The notes beneath the pieces are model-generated. The model saw nothing but the letters and a program-made list of their open reading frames with translations, had not been told where the DNA came from and ran no database searches. From PALSA-612 sp963776375 (lineage in GTDB: Bacteria; Actinomycetota; Thermoleophilia; Gaiellales; Gaiellaceae): a stretch of 64,000 nt of DNA. Positions within the stretch are counted from its first letter, which is position 1. Every line of letters starts with the position of its first letter. A program made the position numbers and the translations under genes. Location: the NCBI GenBank assembly GCA_963776375.1, contig CAVZMF010000001.1, positions 186,001-250,000 of the forward strand. Direction: 5' to 3'. Positions 1 to 8,610 of this stretch are shown here, piece by piece.

Positions 1-2
1 AG

Positions 3-1376
3 GTGGAGATCGTGCAGTGGTGGGAGGAGATCGACCAGTCGGGTGCCAAGTTGGAGCGGCCGCTGTTTCAGGAGGCGCTGGCGCGTTGTGAGCGCGGGGA
101 GAGCGGGAGGCATCGTTGTTGCCCGGCTGGATCGGTTTGCCCGGTCGGCGGTGGATGCGTTGGAGTCGATCAAGCGGTTGAACGAGGCCGGGGCGAGGTT
201 GGTGTCGGTGGAGGACAACTTCGATGGGTCGACGCCGATGGGCGGTTTGCGATCGGGATCTTGACCTTGATCGCCGAGCTTGAGCTGGAGCGGATCAAGG
301 AGAACTGGGGCATGGCGGTCAGGGAGGCGATCGGTCGTGGCGTGTACATCGCCGCCCGTGTCCCGGTGGGGTATCGCAAGGACGAGAAGACGGGGCGGCT
401 GGTGCGGCATGAGCCGGAGGCATCGGTGCTTGCGGAGGTGTTTCGGAGGCGTGCGACTGGCGCTTCTTGGGAGTCGCTCGCCGGTTTTCTCGAGGAGAGT
501 GGCGTGTATCCGTCGACGGGGAACAAGGTTTGGTCGCGTCCGGGGGTCGCGGGCATGGTCAAGAACCGCGCGTATCTGGGGGAGGCGCGGCAGGGCGCGA
601 TCGTCAATCCGAGTGCGCATGAGCCGATCGTGACCCAGGCAGAGTTCGACGCCGCCCAGGGTGGCCGCACCCTGCTCAGGCCCGTACATGACGGCTCGAT
701 CGCCTCCAAGGCGCTGTTGGGCGGGCTCGCCCGCTGCGCCGGCTGCGGCCACACGTTGAAGGTGACGGGTAACGGCAGGCCTGGTCAGCGCTTCCCGGTC
801 TACTACTGCATCGGCCGCTACGCAAAAGGAATGTGCCCGGCCAGAGCATCGATTCGAGCTTCCTACCTGGACGAGTTCGTCGAAGAGCAAGTCCTCGCTG
901 CGCTGGAGGCGGAAGACGGGCTGCTGGCGCAGGCGGTCGAGTCGTCGCAGGCGATCGAGCAGGCCGCCCGAGCAGTCGAGGATGCCGAGCACGAACTCGA
1001 CCTCTATGTCAGTAACCCGAAGCTGCTTTCCATTCTCGGCGAGCAGAAGTTCGTCGAGGGCGTCGAAGCGCGGCAGAACGCTCTCGACCAGGCTCGGGCA
1101 CTGCTCGCTGGCCTCAGGGCGCAGAGCGTGGTCAGCGAGGAGCTGTTGAGCGGTGACCTCGTCCAGGTCTGGCCGCAGTTGACGATCGAGGAGAAACGGA
1201 AGCTCCTGCACGGACTGCTCGACCGCGTCGTTCTCCGCCGCGCAAACGCCCGCGGCAAGAGACGCCGTTCCGGTCGCGGATCGCACGCAGATCGTGCTGC
1301 GCGGCAACGTGCTGCTCGAGCCCGTCAGCACGTCGACTCCTTGAACCGGGGTTGTGGGCTTATCACCCTTTGCTAA
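3..1376 (+). pseudogene. large serine recombinase, 5'-truncated by window edge, two compensating frameshifts
   Basis: Site-specific DNA recombinase of the large serine (resolvase/invertase) family, the integrase of many phages and integrative elements. The rest of the catalytic domain reads IVVARLDRFARSAVDALESI in the +1 frame (about 105-240). The frame then returns to RFAIGILTLIAELELERIKE and the Recombinase domain (VPVGYRKDEKTGRLV, about 350-660). A zinc ribbon follows (CAGCG near 735, then C..C near 805-835), then a coiled coil (about 860-1130). The N-terminal strand with the catalytic Ser lies before base 1. Two shifts, near 105 and 240, restore the same frame, so they may be sequencing indels rather than decay. 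With the excisionase-like gene at 3.5-3.7 kb it suggests an integrated element. Confidence 0.85.
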
Positions 1377-1526
1377 CTTCGGTCGGCCGTGCTCTAGGCC
1401 GATCGGGCGGGCGGGGAGCTTGCAAGAGGTTGTCCTCCCTCCTCTTGCGGAGACAGAACCTTCCCGCCCTCCCGGGCCTTGGCGGTTTAGGCTGCTCGTC
1501 GCTTGAGTTCGGTCAGCTTCAAGATC

Positions 1527-1802
1527 ATGGATTCCCCGGTGGTGGACGTGCCGGTCGGGGACGCGGCGCAGCTGGGTTTGCACCTGGCGGTATTCGGCTC
1601 TGATCAGGAGATGCCGCGTTCCCGGCTGTTGGCAGAGAAGATCGCGACCGCCGTTTCGCTCGCCGGACGAGACGACACCGCGATCTTGCACCTGACCGAA
1701 AGCCAGAAAGCTGACGTCTCGCTCGCGCTCGACGCGATGATCGATGACAGAGCCGGTAACCTCAGCGAACCGTTAATCGCGCTGCGTGCCGCCTGCCGCT
1801 AG
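1527..1802 (+). CDS. small hypothetical protein (91 aa)
   Basis: Unrecognised soluble acidic protein. The ORF opens at a TTG at 1503, but the ATG at 1527 (MDSPVVDVPVGDAAQLG) looks the better start. It shows no signal peptide, membrane segment or metal-binding Cys pairs. The central part (about residues 35-70) is predicted helical by eye. It lies between the recombinase and a small zinc-binding gene, so it is probably cargo of the same element. The function is unknown and the ORF could be spurious, although its codon use looks normal for this genome. Confidence 0.45.
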   Translation: MDSPVVDVPVGDAAQLGLHLAVFGSDQEMPRSRLLAEKIATAVSLAGRDDTAILHLTESQKADVSLALDAMIDDRAGNLSEPLIALRAACR

Positions 1803-1942
1803 TACGCACACTCGAAAGACGCGAAATCATCGCTGTTCGCGAGTGCCCGATTGTGCTTGCACGATCTTCGTGCTTATAGCAAAGGAATACTCCATGGTGT
1901 GTGTAATCTTGCTGGAACGTTCGATCGACGAAGGAGACCATC

Positions 1943-2140
1943 ATGGCTCGAAAGACTGTGCTTGTCTGCGACAACTGCGGCAAGGAAATCGAGGAAGGCA
2001 AAGGCGCACTCGTCCGAGTTAACTTCAACGACGCACGTCGCGGCTCCAAGCAGGCTGATTTCTGCGACGACTGCGCGAGCAAGATGGCTGGGAAGCAGGT
2101 CGCTCGACGAGGACGACGACCGAAGGCAGCGGTAGCCTAG
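1943..2140 (+). CDS. small zinc-ribbon protein (65 aa)
   Basis: Small zinc-binding protein with CDNCGKE near the N-terminus and FCDDCA about 30 residues later, a two-knuckle zinc ribbon, followed by a basic tail (RRGRRPK) that could contact nucleic acid. A strong ribosome binding site (GAAGGAG, about 1930-1936) sits at proper spacing before the ATG. Proteins of this form are common next to Lsr2-like and phage-derived genes in actinobacteria. The precise role is not known. It stands alone on its transcript, with about 240 bp of sequence downstream in which I see no gene. Confidence 0.75.
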   Translation: MARKTVLVCDNCGKEIEEGKGALVRVNFNDARRGSKQADFCDDCASKMAGKQVARRGRRPKAAVA

Positions 2141-2384
2141 ATCAGAGCAAAGGAAGAGGGGGCGACCGGGCCTCGGTAATGCTCATGTTCAGTCACCCTC
2201 CGTTCACTTTCTTTATGGCGCTGCTCTGACCAGTTCGGGTGAGTGGTCGCCGTCCACTGCGTCCGCGCGGGAGCTGTCCTGGACGATCCATTTCACGCCA
2301 GGATGGCGCTCCCTGAGGATGTCGAGCCAGGCGCGCATGAGACCGTCGCGTGCCTCTCTCGGGAGCCGCACGCGAATCGACTCT

Positions 2385-2700
2385 CTATCGTGTTTTCTCG
2401 GCTCGATTGACGGCATAGTCACGGGACCAACATCGTGCGTGGACGTCGTAGGTCTGTGAGGCTGGCCGGCCTGGGCCGCGGCGGGGAGGGTCGGTGCGCT
2501 TGCGTACCCAGCCCAGGTGTTCGAGTTGGAGGAGGGCGACGTAGTCGGTGACGCGGGTGAGCGGTCGGCTGTAGCCGAGGAAGGCAACGACCGCGCAGGC
2601 GCGAAAAGATGGCGTCGACGGCGCGGCGCTCCAGGCCAAGCTCGCGAAGATCTGAGCGAGACAGAAAGGCCTCGGGATTGGCCAAGCGCTCGACAGCTGC
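2385..2700 (-). pseudogene. frameshifted small DNA-binding-like protein
   Basis: Two overlapping minus frames join into one small protein. The upstream frame gives ANPEAFLSRSDLRELGLERR then AVDAIF. After a one-base shift near 2607 the other frame continues with RACAVVAFLGYSRPLTRVTD and YVALLQLEHL. This resembles short helix-turn-helix or excisionase-type proteins found beside actinobacterial integrases, by general likeness only. No clear start codon is visible. It lies just downstream of the coupled wHTH gene on the same strand. Confidence 0.5.
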
Positions 2701-2711
2701 AGGTCGACGGC

Positions 2712-3011
2712 TCACGCCCCGTGGCACCCCTCGGCGACCTCGGCGTCCGAGCTCGCCGCAGACGTGCCCCCGGAACACGTCAGGAACTGGTTCCCGTGCC
2801 CTCGGACCGAATACCAGCACTTGGACGCCCGGAAGCCAGTCTCGAAGCGCAGGAGCTGTTCCCGTCGCAGTGCCTCGAGTTCGGCCAGAACGTCGGACTT
2901 CCTGACCCTGACCACTCGGCAGAGCACGTTCGTGGTGATGCCGGGGTTGGCAGCAACCAGGGCCAGGATCTCGTCGGCCAAAGCCCGTCCGCTCCGGAGC
3001 TGCCTCGTCAT
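2712..3011 (-). CDS. small winged-helix-like protein (99 aa)
   Basis: Probable DNA-binding protein. The segment LADEILALVAANPGITTNVL followed by CRVVRVRKSDVLAELEALRR reads as a winged helix-turn-helix, with a recognition helix around residues 30-48 and a wing around residues 55-70. The ATG (3009-3011) overlaps the stop of the upstream zinc-finger gene as ATGA, so the two are translationally coupled. There is no independent ribosome binding site, which supports coupling. It is likely a regulator carried by the element; the target is unknown. Confidence 0.55.
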   Translation of the reverse strand: MTRQLRSGRALADEILALVAANPGITTNVLCRVVRVRKSDVLAELEALRREQLLRFETGFRASKCWYSVRGHGNQFLTCSGGTSAASSDAEVAEGCHGA

Positions 3012-3349
3012 TGCAACGGCCTGCCGGCGCGGATGTTGGCGGGGTGGCAGTTGACGCAGTAGACGGCTCGACGTTTGCGACCGTCGCGCCTTCGCACCCC
3101 CCACCACGCGACTGGGGAGCCAGCATGAATCGTCTCTCGGCAGAGTTCGCAGTAGACGGAGCCCCACCGAAGTCGGGTGAGAGGCGGGTTTGGTTTTTGG
3201 GATCGGTTCAAGCTTCCCTTTGACCTTTGTTGGCTGTCGCGGCCGTGGACGGGTCTTGGCGTGGTAGTCCTCGTGCGCCGCTCCGCCGTGGCGTTCCCAT
3301 TGCTCAGTTCGCGTCGTGCACCGCATGCGCTTTTGGGCCGGCAGTTCAA
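3008..3349 (-). CDS. small zinc-finger protein, start uncertain
   Basis: The C-terminal half carries VYCELCRETIHAGSPVAWW and then AVYCVNCHPANIRAG, two CxxC knuckles about 30 residues apart as in a zinc ribbon. The N-terminal 60 residues are low-complexity basic and may not be translated; a later non-ATG start is likely. Its TGA overlaps the ATG of the downstream winged-helix gene, making a coupled two-gene unit. The function is unknown. Small treble-clef or zinc-ribbon proteins of this sort occur in phage and integrative-element modules. Confidence 0.5.
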   Translation of the reverse strand: MNCRPKSACGARRELSNGNATAERRTRTTTPRPVHGRDSQQRSKGSLNRSQKPNPPLTRLRWGSVYCELCRETIHAGSPVAWWGVRRRDGRKRRAVYCVNCHPANIRAGRPLQ

Positions 3350-3522
3350 CGGGCTGGGTTCGCGCTGCTTGCTCGTGTCGACTGTCGGAACCGACCTGCG
3401 GCCTGGTCAATTGGCGGCGGCAGGCTTGGCGGCTACGGAAGGGCACGGTATGTAGAGGCCGAGCGTTCGTTAGGCGCTCACCTTCCGGCTCCGGTCGAAG
3501 CGCGGCGACCTCGTGTCCTCGC

Positions 3523-3744
3523 TCATTTCCCGGCACCTGCAGCTCGTCGGACGTGCTGATCGACGAACTGCCGGAGATCGTCGGACCGGAACAGCTTGCG
3601 GGCGCCGATCTTGACGACCGCGATCTCCCCGCTTCGAACAAGCCGGTAGAGCGTCGGGCGCGAGATGCCCAGGGTCTCCTGGGCTTGGCCTACGTTCAGA
3701 AGTTGATCCACAGATCCTCCCTGGGCTGAGCGCATTTCAGCCAA
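3523..3744 (-). CDS. excisionase/AlpA-like helix-turn-helix protein (73 aa)
   Basis: MerR-superfamily HTH_17 protein (excisionase family). The core reads LLNVGQAQETLGISRPTLYR then LVRSGEIAVVKIGARKLF and RSDDLRQFVD: a helix-turn-helix at about residues 14-35 followed by the typical basic wing. Proteins like this bind att or promoter DNA and control excision or transcription of integrated elements. It is divergent from the 330-aa gene at 3803, with a 58-bp shared upstream region that probably holds both promoters. Confidence 0.8.
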   Translation of the reverse strand: MAEMRSAQGGSVDQLLNVGQAQETLGISRPTLYRLVRSGEIAVVKIGARKLFRSDDLRQFVDQHVRRAAGAGK

Positions 3745-3802
3745 TGTAGATGCAACTCAAAACGTCCGATAGAGTTTCATCCACAGCACACGAGGAGGTC
3801 TT

Positions 3803-4795
3803 GTGGACATCGCCCCCGTCTGGCGCACCCCCCACCACTTTTCACGGCTGCCAATGGATGGTCAGGCTTCTCCGACGGGCCTTCAGCCCGTGTTCACCTA
3901 CGCGCTGCTAGCCGTCGAGCTCAGCCATGCGGACCTCGCGCAAAGCCTCCCCTGCGAAGCGGTGTCTCGGATCGGCTACGAATGGCTCGCATCCCTCGCC
4001 GACCGCCTGCGCGGCGACCAAGCCGAGTCGGACCTCACGGCCTTCCTGCGACAGGAGGCGGGGATCGCCAAGCCAGGCCAGGACTCGCACAAGGCTGCCC
4101 TCGGGCAGCCTCACCCAGCCAGTCTGCCAGCCGAAGAAGTGGAAGCGTTCACGGCCACGGAACTGCCCCGAATCCGCGAGTTCATCAACCTCGATATTGG
4201 CCCATTCATGCCCGAGCTGACCCGAGCCGCAGACGAGAGGCGGCGCCCCGACCCGCACTTGGTCGAACACCCAGACGGCGACGGCGTGGCTGCCGCTCGA
4301 CGCTTACTGAGCATCTACGGCCCGCGGCTCGCGCCCGTACCCCTGCACAACCCCGAAACCAAGCGCACCCTCTGGGGACTCACCTATCAGAACCTGCCCG
4401 AACGGATCGCCGTCGAACTGTTCGAGATCTTCGCCACCCAACCACGACTACACCGCTGCCGCTTCTGCAACCGCATCTTCATCCCGCGCACCAGAACAGA
4501 CACCAAATGCCGAGCCGACCTTTGGAGCACCGACCAACCATCACCACTTGAGCTCTGCATCCCTCAGAGCGCAGTCGACAGCCACAACGCCAACGTCCTT
4601 GGAGGGCAGCACGAACGGGAGCGGAAGCGCCGGCACCAACAAATGCGACGCGAAATCAAGAGAGGCGGCGAAGACAGCCCGCGGGCCAAACGAGCCAAAG
4701 CCGACTACGAAACCTGGATCAGCGCGCACGGCAAGCGGCGCGGCCCAGCACCACATCCACAACCCGACCTCCACAAACACACCGGGGATATGTGA
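3803..4795 (+). CDS. uncharacterised zinc-finger protein (330 aa)
   Basis: Starts at GTG 3803 behind GAGGAGG (3792-3798), a clear ribosome binding site. The N-terminal about 200 residues are mostly helical with no recognised domain. A single CxxC...C cluster (CRFCNRIFIPRTRTDTKC, about residues 219-236) resembles the CGNR-type zinc finger of small actinobacterial regulators. The C-terminus is strongly basic (RERKRRHQQMRREIKR) and ends in a Pro/His-rich tail. It could be a regulator or nucleic-acid-binding protein of the element. It is divergent from the excisionase-like gene. Confidence 0.6.
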   Translation: MDIAPVWRTPHHFSRLPMDGQASPTGLQPVFTYALLAVELSHADLAQSLPCEAVSRIGYEWLASLADRLRGDQAESDLTAFLRQEAGIAKPGQDSHKAALGQPHPASLPAEEVEAFTATELPRIREFINLDIGPFMPELTRAADERRRPDPHLVEHPDGDGVAAARRLLSIYGPRLAPVPLHNPETKRTLWGLTYQNLPERIAVELFEIFATQPRLHRCRFCNRIFIPRTRTDTKCRADLWSTDQPSPLELCIPQSAVDSHNANVLGGQHERERKRRHQQMRREIKRGGEDSPRAKRAKADYETWISAHGKRRGPAPHPQPDLHKHTGDM

Positions 4796-4923
4796 CACCC
4801 CTCCGCCGATCCGCAACTCGCCGCGTCGTCTTGCCCTCCCCCTACCCCCTTTCCGCGCGCGCGGGGGATCGAGCGCATATGTCGGCCGCCAGCCCCCGGT
4901 CGACCTCATAAGCCTCGAGCCGG

Positions 4924-4996
4924 ATCACCCTCCTCACCGGCCCCCTCGCGCGCGTAGGCGCGGGCGTGCGCCCGGAGAGCATGAATGCGCTTCGGT
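4924..4996 (+). repeat. family-2 dispersed repeat, copy 1
   Basis: Member of a GC-rich dispersed element with the recognisable core CTCGCGCGCGTAGGCGCG, then GTGCG repeats, and an end near GAGAGCATGAATG and CTTCGGTC. Other copies are at 33581, 35900, 48250 (reversed) and 52328 (reversed). The core can form hairpins (GCGCGCG/CGCGCGC types). Here it directly abuts the truncated end of the beta-helix pseudogene. Confidence 0.7.
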
Positions 4997-5560
4997 CGCG
5001 ACACAACAAGATCGGCGTTGCCGGTGTGGCCGACTCCGGCTCCCAGACGGCCAACGGGTTCTTTACCTCGTATGCGGGGACTGGCACTGCCTCGGTGACC
5101 TTTACGAACAATGACGTCCGCAACTGGCACGGCAATAGCGCCATGTTCTTCGACAATACGGCGGCAGCTACACCGCTAACTACAAGATCAAGCACAACAC
5201 GATCGCGGAGCCGGGCGTGAATTCCTTCGCGGGACCTCGCGATCACGAACGGTGCAAACCTGTCCGGTGACACGATCAACGTATGCGCCGAGATAGGCGG
5301 CTCAACTGCGGCAGAGAAGAACTCATTCTCTGGCTCCGCCGCGCTCGGTGACGTCTACGTGGTCTCTAGCGGTGCAAACGGAGGTCACACGTTTAATCTC
5401 CCGGGTTACGTTGGAGCGTCCAACCTCGCAAACGTGACGACGTTTGTTACGAACAACAACACGTTTTCGGGCGGCTCATCTGTCCAGGTAAGCGATGACA
5501 ACGGCGGGCAAGGATCGTTCACCGGCGTTGGCACGGACTGCGGTACTCCAACCTCGTAAC
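4995..5560 (+). pseudogene. C-terminal remnant of a secreted beta-helix/repeat protein
   Basis: Three reading frames together encode one protein tail: HNKIGVAGVADSGSQTANGF, then VTFTNNDVRNWHGNSAMFFD, a shift near 5160, NYKIKHNTIAEPGVNSF, another shift near 5230, and finally VVSSGANGGHTFNLPGYVG through VTNNNTFSGGSSVQVSDDNG to a stop at 5557-5559. Asn/Gly-rich turns with NNxF-type ladder residues are typical of right-handed beta-helix surface proteins. The 5' part is missing, replaced by the family-2 repeat ending at 4996. Clearly non-functional here. Confidence 0.65.
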
Positions 5561-5631
5561 GGAGCCATGTGGGCTCTCGCGGGATGGTCACCGCGGGCCG
5601 ACTGCGTGAGCGCGAACGTGCGCGCTGCGGT

Positions 5632-5937
5632 TCATGCCCCGTCTGCGTGATCGGTCTCCTCGCACTCGAGGCAGGCCCAGTCGCGGTCGCGTACGCCCCG
5701 GGCGCTGAGCTCCGCCGGCACCATCGTCACACCGCAGGTAGAACAGATCGGCGGCCGGTCGTCGGTCGGTACGAAGCCGGAGTCGTTCAGCGGATCGTCA
5801 GGGGTCAGAGCAGTGCGCATGTGCTCGCCGACCGCCTCAAAGCACCGGAGATCCACGAAACTCCGCCTCAATTCGCACTTTGCGCTGAGGCCCACTCGGA
5901 AGCTCCGCTTCAGCGGTTTCGACAGCATCAATGGCAT
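5632..5937 (-). CDS. small zinc-ribbon protein (101 aa)
   Basis: Carries CSTCG and, about 25 residues later, CLECE, a two-knuckle zinc ribbon near the C-terminus (about residues 65-95). The true start may be the internal ATG giving MRTALTPDDPLND rather than the first ATG. No other domain is recognised. It is convergent with the beta-helix remnant and divergent from the cREC gene at 6055. Confidence 0.5.
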   Translation of the reverse strand: MPLMLSKPLKRSFRVGLSAKCELRRSFVDLRCFEAVGEHMRTALTPDDPLNDSGFVPTDDRPPICSTCGVTMVPAELSARGVRDRDWACLECEETDHADGA

Positions 5938-6054
5938 TTCTTAGTGCCCCCAAAGAACGCTCCCCTCTGACGACGACGGTGCCTGTGAAGCCGTCCCACT
6001 CCTGACTTACTAGCTGCCAACTTATCCGCTCATCGGGCGCCTAGCCTGGAGCTC

Positions 6055-6414
6055 ATGAAGGTGTGGCTGGACGATCGACGGTCTCCTCATGACTCCGAGT
6101 GGGTGTCGGTGAAGACAGCCGAGGAAGCAATCGAGCTTCTCCAGGGTGGAGATGTGACAGAGCTGAGTCTCGACCACGATCTCGGGCTGCTCCACCGCGA
6201 GCCCGAGGCGACCGGTTACCTCGTAGTTCTGTGGATCGAAGAGCAGGTGGTCACGGCAGGCTTGGTTCCGCCCGAGGTAATCACCGTCCACAGTTCGAAC
6301 TCATCCGCGTCCCCCAAAATGGAACGAGGGATCGCCTCGATCCGGAGGTTGTACGAGCAGCGGGCCGAGGAGCCTGGCAGCGTGAGCGTCCCCGAAGGCA
6401 GCTGCGGGGGCTAG
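6055..6414 (+). CDS. cREC-like (receiver-fold) protein (119 aa)
   Basis: The start MKVWLDDRRSP, followed by WVSVKTAEEAIELLQGG and ELSLDHDLGL, matches the cyclic-phosphate processing receiver (cREC) family: short proteins with a receiver fold and the acidic DD and DHD residues, found in phages and defence-associated nucleotide-processing contexts. The C-terminal 35 residues diverge from the family core. No ribosome binding site is obvious, and the ATG follows GGAGCTC. The family match comes from motif recognition; activity is inference. Confidence 0.65.
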   Translation: MKVWLDDRRSPHDSEWVSVKTAEEAIELLQGGDVTELSLDHDLGLLHREPEATGYLVVLWIEEQVVTAGLVPPEVITVHSSNSSASPKMERGIASIRRLYEQRAEEPGSVSVPEGSCGG

Positions 6415-6480
6415 TGCAGGCTCGGACAGAATCGTGGCATTGGCGTGTGGTCTAGGATCGGCGTCGTGCAGTCCTGGGAC

Positions 6481-6867
6481 ATGGCAGAGATCGAGGCACC
6501 GGAGGGGACTCGCTCCCCTGCTGTCCTCGAGACTGTCGATGGGGCAAGGGCGATCGTCATCCGCCTGGCGCCTGGCCAGCAGCTCGGTGACCATCAGGTG
6601 CGGGAACGTGCCTGGCTCGCGGTCGTCGAGGGAGCTGCCCGCATCGAGGTGGACGGCAACGTCGTCGAGGCTGGGCCGACATCGCTGCTCACGTTCGAGC
6701 CCGGCGAGCGACATAACGTCGCGAGCGAGACTGGCGCCCGCATCCTGCTGATCCTCCTCCGTGGCCCGGTGAGGGCCACTATCCCACGACCTAGAGCCGG
6801 GCGCTCCGTCCCGCTACGGTCGCCAGGTCTTGACTTGCGCTGGCCGCGACTCTCCGCGACGAGGTAA
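6481..6867 (+). CDS. cupin-domain protein
   Basis: Single-domain cupin: IRLAPGQQLGDHQVRERAWL, then GAARIEVDGNVVEAGPTSLL, then FEPGERHNVAS give the two cupin boxes with His residues for a metal. I chose ATG 6481 (MAEIEAPEGTRSP) over the upstream GTG at 6445 because the conserved part begins there. The last about 35 residues (from position 6780) are Arg/Pro-rich and do not look like cupin sequence, so the native stop may have been lost. The substrate is unknown. Confidence 0.7.
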   Translation: MAEIEAPEGTRSPAVLETVDGARAIVIRLAPGQQLGDHQVRERAWLAVVEGAARIEVDGNVVEAGPTSLLTFEPGERHNVASETGARILLILLRGPVRATIPRPRAGRSVPLRSPGLDLRWPRLSATR

Positions 6868-6940
6868 AGACGCTGACGCGGGCGGCACTGATCAAGCGAC
6901 GGCGGCTACTCTGCTTCGAAGACGATGGAAGGAGCTGCGC

Positions 6941-7036
6941 GTGGCTGGTAAGAAGCGTGAGAAGTCGCTGCCGCAGACCGACAAGAAGGCGGCGGTGAAA
7001 CCGAAGCGGCCGAAGAAGACCTCGCGCGGCAAGTAG
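6941..7036 (+). CDS. very small basic protein (31 aa)
   Basis: GTG 6941 is preceded by GGAAGGAG (6926-6933), a strong ribosome binding site at good spacing. The peptide (MAGKKREKSLPQTDKK, then AAVKPKRPKKTSRGK) is almost entirely Lys/Arg/Pro, as in disordered nucleic-acid-binding tails or short histone-H1-like peptides. It is followed 10 bp later by another small zinc-ribbon gene on the same strand, probably the same transcript. The ribosome binding site makes translation credible; the function is unknown. Confidence 0.5.
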   Translation: MAGKKREKSLPQTDKKAAVKPKRPKKTSRGK

Positions 7037-7046
7037 TGATTCCTGG

Positions 7047-7238
7047 ATGAGTCGTCGCGCACCCCTTCGGGAACTGGGCGACCACGAACCGAGAGTCCGC
7101 AAGGGTGGTCGCTGCCTTGTCTGCGGGAAGGAGCGGCCTGCGGTCGCGATCAAGCACCGTGATCCGTTTTGCAGCGCCGTCTGCTCGCGCGAACACCACG
7201 GTACGCGCGACGTGTGGGTGATGGGCGTCGAGGACTAA
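7047..7238 (+). CDS. small zinc-ribbon protein (63 aa)
   Basis: Short protein with CLVCGKE and, about 18 residues later, FCSAVCSREHHG, a zinc ribbon of the general kind seen in DUF2116/YacG-like proteins. It starts at ATG 7047, 10 bp after the small basic ORF, and probably shares its transcript. The function is unknown. It is the fourth small zinc-knuckle protein within the first 7.3 kb. Confidence 0.65.
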   Translation: MSRRAPLRELGDHEPRVRKGGRCLVCGKERPAVAIKHRDPFCSAVCSREHHGTRDVWVMGVED

Positions 7239-7902
7239 GCGCCCTCGACTAACCCTGGCGACGAGCCGCTACTCCTCGGCTTCCTCGACGACCACCGTGC
7301 GCTCTTCTGCCCGCGCGAGTGCGTCGGCCGCCACCGGCCCGATCTGCTGGAAGCAAGTCGCCTACACCCGCTCCGGCGACCGGCTTGCTCAGAGAGGGAG
7401 TTCGAAGCGGACTGAACTGTCTTCAGTCCGACCACGTGCGTCCACGCGCGAGTCATGTCTCCTTGCTGGATCCCTTTGGCTTGCGGGGAGAACGTGGCCG
7501 CGGATGCCCGGGCGTGCCCGCGCTTCCCTCCTCGGAACCTCCATGGTAAGGAGGGCACCGAGCCGCCGCATGACACGCGACACGAGTAATGGCACCCTTC
7601 AGGCGTGGGTGTGGCGCGGGTCGTAGAGATGGCGGAGCGGCTGGATGCCGACGCCTGTCCGGGAGGGTTTCCAGTGGCGGCGGGCGAGGCTGCGGAAGGC
7701 GATGTGCCCGCCACGTGAGTTCGGGAACTCGCTCGCCGCTGTCATGGCGAGCGCGCGGGCGGTCCCGCGGATGGAGCCTTGTCAAGCGGAATTGGCTATG
7801 CGGGTCGCAATCTCACGGGTTTTCTCACCGGTTGTCGGTGAGGTAGCGGTTGCGGCGCCGCGGAATCCTGGGGCGAGATGACGTCTGTTCGCCCACGCAG
7901 CC
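7239..7902. other. 660-bp stretch without a convincing gene
   Basis: I see no ORF with good coding character or a ribosome binding site on either strand. The plus frame after 7238 stays open to about 7412 and contains FLDDHRALFCPRECVGRHR, which could be read-through or a decayed zinc-type protein. The rest looks non-coding or degenerate. Confidence 0.4.
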
Positions 7903-8157
7903 GTGCTGGCCGAGCGCTCGTCGAACGGGACGCAGGTGCGGCTGCTCTGGCGGCGCGGAACGAGACAGCTGTGGGTCGAGGTGCGGGAACCGGACGGCGG
8001 GGCGCTCGCGATCCCGGTGCAGCCGGAGCGGGCGCTCGATGCCTTCCATCACCTTTACGCCTATGCTGGTTTGCACCGTCTCTTGCTCCCGGCCGAGTCG
8101 CTCGCCGTTTATGACCGCGGGTCGCGGCAGCCGGCAAGGAGTACCCGTGAGCAGTGA
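7903..8157 (+). CDS. small hypothetical protein (84 aa)
   Basis: The stretch NGTQVRLLWRRGTRQLWVEV followed by ALDAFHHLYAYAGLH has normal coding character and looks like a small alpha/beta protein. It begins at GTG 7903. Its stop overlaps the start of the VOC gene by 11 bp, so the two form an operon. No family is recognised. Confidence 0.5.
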   Translation: MLAERSSNGTQVRLLWRRGTRQLWVEVREPDGGALAIPVQPERALDAFHHLYAYAGLHRLLLPAESLAVYDRGSRQPARSTREQ

Positions 8158-8560
8158 CGCATTGCGACCGACGGTCGCCCAGATAGAACACATCGCGCTA
8201 GCGACGAACGATCTCGAGTGCCTGTGCGACTTCTACGAGCAGCTGGGGGCGTTGGCCGCGCCGCCTTCCACCGACCCCGACAGCGGTCTTCGCAGCTGCG
8301 TGCTGGATTTCTGCGGCGTCCGCTTGGAGGTGTTGGAGCGGTCGCGCGGCCGCGGAGGTGCGGCCGGCATCGGGCGGTCGGCGGGGCTTGTGCACCTCGG
8401 CTTCGCGCTCGGATCCGCCGACGCCGTCGACGAACTCAGCCGCGTCATCGCCGCGGCCGGTTACCGGGTGCTCGAGCCGCCGCACCGTGTCGGCGAGTTG
8501 GGCCGTTACGAGAGCGTTGTCGTCGACCCTGACGGAAACGGGGTCAAGCTCACCGTTTGA
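8147..8560 (+). CDS. VOC (glyoxalase/bleomycin resistance) family protein
   Basis: One vicinal-oxygen-chelate domain of 137 residues: IEHIALATNDLECLCDFYEQ starts the first beta-alpha-beta-beta-beta module and SVVVDPDGNGVKLTV ends the second. His (HIAL) and a C-terminal acidic segment match metal-ligand positions of the fold, so it may be a metal-dependent lyase, dioxygenase or binding protein. GTG 8147 was chosen because CAAGGAG (8133-8139) is correctly spaced and conservation begins there. It overlaps the upstream 84-aa gene and precedes the LuxR regulator by 50 bp. Confidence 0.85.
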   Translation: MSSDALRPTVAQIEHIALATNDLECLCDFYEQLGALAAPPSTDPDSGLRSCVLDFCGVRLEVLERSRGRGGAAGIGRSAGLVHLGFALGSADAVDELSRVIAAAGYRVLEPPHRVGELGRYESVVVDPDGNGVKLTV

Positions 8561-8610
8561 GCGGCCCGCCGATGTCTGGAGCGCGCCCGGTGGCGCTCTA
8601 GAATCGCGGT

